Shown: piece by piece, positions 6,350 through 9,176 of the stretch
Position numbering within the stretch: the stretch's first letter is position 1
How the letters are laid out: every line of letters begins with the position of its first letter
Source of the DNA: Fidelibacterota bacterium
Lineage (GTDB): Bacteria > Fidelibacterota > Marinisomatia > Marinisomatales > UBA1611
Assembly (NCBI GenBank): GCA_002713885.1
Contig: PAVC01000027.1
Span: forward strand, 9,939-19,114
DNA: 9,176 bases
Direction of reading: 5' to 3'
The notes under the pieces: model-generated
What the model was told of the DNA's origin: nothing
Database searches by the model: none
The model's input: only the letters and a program-made list of their open reading frames with translations
Program-made: the position numbers and the translations under genes

Positions 6350-9176
6350 CTAGAAATTGACTGACACACCCATCTTAACGATCTGCGGTGTAGAAAAAAC
6401 ATCTAAACCAAAGTCGCCCATATAGTGCTTTCTATTTTCAAGATTTACATTACGATATAGGTCAACATAGTTTTGTCCATTGGCAGCAACAATCTCCGTG
6501 CTTAGTGCCGGATCTGTTAGGAAGCCATCGTCATACGCGTTTCCTGAGCGTGAATAAACATTGATCACATTCTTCGTATCAAACAAGTTGCTCACATAAG
6601 CAAAAAGCGTAACACCAACACCACCAAGTGATAGGTTGTAGTCTACTTTTAGATTAGCATATCTCTGCCACGGAGTGGTAGAAGAGCCAACCGGCTCTTG
6701 TGGCTCACGTGAACGAGCGTCTGCAAGAATCGCACCCGCGTCTGCAGCGCGCTGACCCATTCCACCATCACTAAGTGTGTACGGATGTCCACTGTTAAAC
6801 TTGTACTCAAAATTAAACCCGAGACCATTGAGCATACCATCACTTAAACGATAGTCCAGCGCCACAGCACCACGATGCTTGTTGTGGTAATAAAGCGGAG
6901 AAATCATCACAGGTGGAGGACTTAGAGCGTCCTGAGCTAGGTTACCAGCTCCAGTGTTTGGATCTGAGTTTATACCCCTCGCATCAGACCACGTGTAAGA
7001 AGCAAAGGTCTGTAGGTTACTAACCCTGCGGGTTCTTAGGGTAAATTCAAAACCGTTTACTGTGGTAAAATCACCATTATCATAAAGTACAGCATCTTTT
7101 GCGACACCGTATGTATTATCAATCTCAACATCTCTGTTTTTAGAAATAACAATCTGACCGGTTGTGTTCTTAGCAAATGCTGTTATGTCAATCGCAGCAG
7201 ATGGTGCAAACTGGTAGCTCATGCCAACCTCGTACTGTGTGGTCTCTACAGGATCAAGGTCAAACCCCATTGGATCTGGAGTATAGTTCTGACCGCCCCA
7301 GACTAGGTGCATGTAGCGGGTAGAAGCATACGGTAGATCCAGCTCTGGCATCTGAGCAAATCTCCCATACTGAAGATGGAAAACTGTTTCATCAGAAATT
7401 GGAAATGCCAGACCAAGACGTGGCTGCATGATTGTCTTTGTCTCAGACTCTGAAAACTCACTTTCCATGATTCCCTGGTTTGACTCGTCCCATCCTGGAT
7501 TATCAGGATCCTTCATTTTCCAGTCGTCCATCATAAAATTATCAATACGAACACCAGCGCTTAAAACAAGATCACCAGCCTCGTACTTATCATTAACATA
7601 GATAGAGGTTACCGTAGGCTCACGAGGACCATCCCAGCCAGAGTCTACCTCGTTACCATAGTCATCATAACCAATCTGACCACCGCGGTTGTAGTTTGAC
7701 AAGTCTGAAGTTACACCTGCATCTGAACCACCATTAACCTGGTCGCGGGTGTAGTCACCATCAGCGATTTTCTTATTTAGGTTGTACATCGCTGTAGTAC
7801 TTAGATAGTACGTGCGGTAAGTATATCCTTTATAGTCAAACCCGGCACGTATCTCATGATCGCCTCTCTGCCAGGTTAGCCCTGCGTCCATTCCAAAAGA
7901 GTCACGCTGGTTTTTGCTCCAGCCGGTTCTTATATCACCAGGCCTTGCAAACGCAAATGTGTTGGCCACATAATAGCTAGAGGGTGAGGTATAGGTTGCT
8001 CCAGGAGTAGCAAAGTTTGTGTTTCCAGCTCCCCACCAGGAAGCATCAATGCCCGCTGCGGCTATGGATGCTGAATCACCCCAGCTGACAGCATCACCAA
8101 AATTACCAGGCTTGCCCATACCATCATCGTAAGACTCAAAACTACGTGAGAATGTGCTTATGCCGGCCGTGACTAACATATTAGGATTAAGAAAATAGTT
8201 TACACGAGCAGTTGTCATCGTAAGCGAACGTTCACCCTTTGATAGGCGTGAAGGACCATAATCAGGATTTGAACCATCAGCAAAAATATTATAAGTAGGA
8301 AGACCGTTGCTCTCATAGGTATTGTTGTCTATCACTGCTGACAGGCGAAGGTTAAGAGCGCCAAGGTCTACAGTCCCGGTAGCATTTATCTGCAAGATAT
8401 CACGCTTACGGTGAGGGATACCATTCTTGCCGCCAGAGTCAAAGACAATAGCAACAGACTCGCCATCAGGAGCGTTACCTGAAACGGTACTCTCCATCGG
8501 CTCTCCATCATTAATGCTAAAATCTGTCCAGTAGGTTGGGGTGTGGTCATCTGTGTGATTGCTACGCAGAGCGACAAAGGTTCTGATATTATTACCGATC
8601 GGAACGCCAACGGTAGCTGTCAGATCTGTGTGACCATAGTCACCAGATTCAAAGCGGACCGTTCCGCCTACTTCGCTGCCACCAGTCTTCAGTGTCTGTC
8701 TCACAACACCTGAATTAGCGCCACCAATATGGGCACCATATCCGCCGGACTCAACAGAGATCTCGGCGAGCGCCTCAGGGATAGCAGAAACATCACGGCC
8801 AGTATTAATAACGTCTGTGATAGAAGCACCATCTAATGTGTAGGCAACCTCTTCCGCTCTACTACCGCGAATGGAAAGCCTGCCGTTTGTAATGCTAACA
8901 CCGGCCTGCATATCTAGCATACCAGAAACACTACGAGACGCTGAGTTCCCGATTTCTTCGGCACTAACACTGCGAACAGAGTTTGTTGCACTTTTTTCTA
9001 TTAATCTTTTTTGTCCAACGATAGTAACGGTCTCGCCTTCAACTGCAGAAGCCGATAGGCTAAAGTCAAGCGGTGTGGTTAGATCAACCTTGATCGAAAC
9101 GTTAGACTCACTACTGCTCTGATATCCAATGTAGGACGCGGTAACGCTGTAGTTACCTGCCTCAACATTAAGAATA
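6350..9176 (-). CDS. TonB-dependent outer-membrane receptor with carboxypeptidase-regulatory-like N-terminal domain, 5' end missing
   Basis: The frame is open from the right edge to TAG at 6350-6352, giving 941 visible residues; the ATG at 8918-8920 is internal. From the N-terminal side it shows the end of a CarboxypepD_reg-like beta-sandwich (LNVEAGNYSVTASYIGYQSS, ending around DLTTPLDFSLSA). A TonB-box-like segment ETVTIVGQ follows at 9011-9034. The plug starts at VRSVSAEEI and includes LSIRGSRAEEVAYTLDG. The remainder is a large barrel with typical strands such as PRLGLAFPISDETVFHLQYG, then TTQYEVGMSYQF, and a terminal GVSVNF whose last Phe is the barrel-insertion signal. These receptors use TonB-ExbBD energy to import bulky ligands such as siderophores, vitamins, glycans or peptides. 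The ligand cannot be read from sequence. It is the first visible gene of the unit and ends about 53 bp before the start of the secreted protein. No SusD-like lipoprotein follows it, unlike SusCD pairs. Confidence 0.93.
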   Translation of the reverse strand, partial: ILNVEAGNYSVTASYIGYQSSSESNVSIKVDLTTPLDFSLSASAVEGETVTIVGQKRLIEKSATNSVRSVSAEEIGNSASRSVSGMLDMQAGVSITNGRLSIRGSRAEEVAYTLDGASITDVINTGRDVSAIPEALAEISVESGGYGAHIGGANSGVVRQTLKTGGSEVGGTVRFESGDYGHTDLTATVGVPIGNNIRTFVALRSNHTDDHTPTYWTDFSINDGEPMESTVSGNAPDGESVAIVFDSGGKNGIPHRKRDILQINATGTVDLGALNLRLSAVIDNNTYESNGLPTYNIFADGSNPDYGPSRLSKGERSLTMTTARVNYFLNPNMLVTAGISTFSRSFESYDDGMGKPGNFGDAVSWGDSASIAAAGIDASWWGAGNTNFATPGATYTSPSSYYVANTFAFARPGDIRTGWSKNQRDSFGMDAGLTWQRGDHEIRAGFDYKGYTYRTYYLSTTAMYNLNKKIADGDYTRDQVNGGSDAGVTSDLSNYNRGGQIGYDDYGNEVDSGWDGPREPTVTSIYVNDKYEAGDLVLSAGVRIDNFMMDDWKMKDPDNPGWDESNQGIMESEFSESETKTIMQPRLGLAFPISDETVFHLQYGRFAQMPELDLPYASTRYMHLVWGGQNYTPDPMGFDLDPVETTQYEVGMSYQFAPSAAIDITAFAKNTTGQIVISKNRDVEIDNTYGVAKDAVLYDNGDFTTVNGFEFTLRTRRVSNLQTFASYTWSDARGINSDPNTGAGNLAQDALSPPPVMISPLYYHNKHRGAVALDYRLSDGMLNGLGFNFEYKFNSGHPYTLSDGGMGQRAADAGAILADARSREPQEPVGSSTTPWQRYANLKVDYNLSLGGVGVTLFAYVSNLFDTKNVINVYSRSGNAYDDGFLTDPALSTEIVAANGQNYVDLYRNVNLENRKHYMGDFGLDVFSTPQIVKMGVSVNF

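Overview
The window looks like a chromosomal fragment from a didermic (outer-membrane) bacterium of the Fibrobacterota-Chlorobiota-Bacteroidota (FCB) group. Candidatus Neomarinimicrobiota (SAR406) or a relative (Ignavibacteria/Calditrichota-like) fits best. This rests on protein-family content: a TonB-dependent receptor with an N-terminal carboxypeptidase-regulatory-like domain, a very large secreted protein with a type IX-like C-terminal sorting tail, a PorV/PorQ-type outer-membrane barrel, and an arylsulfotransferase fused to a dockerin-like tail. At least one gene has a clear Shine-Dalgarno sequence, which is uncommon in Bacteroidota proper. The assignment is an inference and no rRNA or marker gene is present.

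Layout. (1) Positions 1-516, plus strand: the 3' part of an M23 (LytM-type) metallopeptidase gene with all expected catalytic and zinc-binding residues. (2) Positions 519-1283, minus strand, convergent with the peptidase gene and only 2 bp from it: a decayed arylsulfotransferase gene. It keeps a signal peptide, the first part of the propeller and a C-terminal dockerin, but the middle of the enzyme appears to be missing and an in-frame TAG interrupts what remains. (3) Positions 1288-1318: a perfect 14-bp intrinsic terminator. Its T tract on the minus strand directly abuts the ATG of the arylsulfotransferase remnant. (4) Positions 1342-9176, all minus strand and closely spaced: a three-gene unit. 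In transcription order it is the TonB-dependent receptor (5' end beyond the right edge), a large secreted protein of about 1301 aa with a sorting tail, and a PorV/PorQ-like barrel, followed by the terminator.

How the genes may work together: the three-gene unit reads as an envelope cassette. The receptor would import or sense a ligand across the outer membrane. The large calcium-loop-bearing protein would be exported and held at the surface through its C-terminal tail. The PorV-like barrel may be its export or attachment partner. The ligand is unknown. The co-directional layout, a 23-bp gap, a roughly 53-bp gap and one terminator at the end support a single transcript. The promoter must lie beyond the right edge.

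Nothing in the window suggests a CRISPR array, tRNA, rRNA, insertion sequence, phage gene or defence system. The most unusual items are the eroded arylsulfotransferase-dockerin gene beside the terminator, and the uncharacterised large secreted protein with its possible dedicated PorV-like partner.
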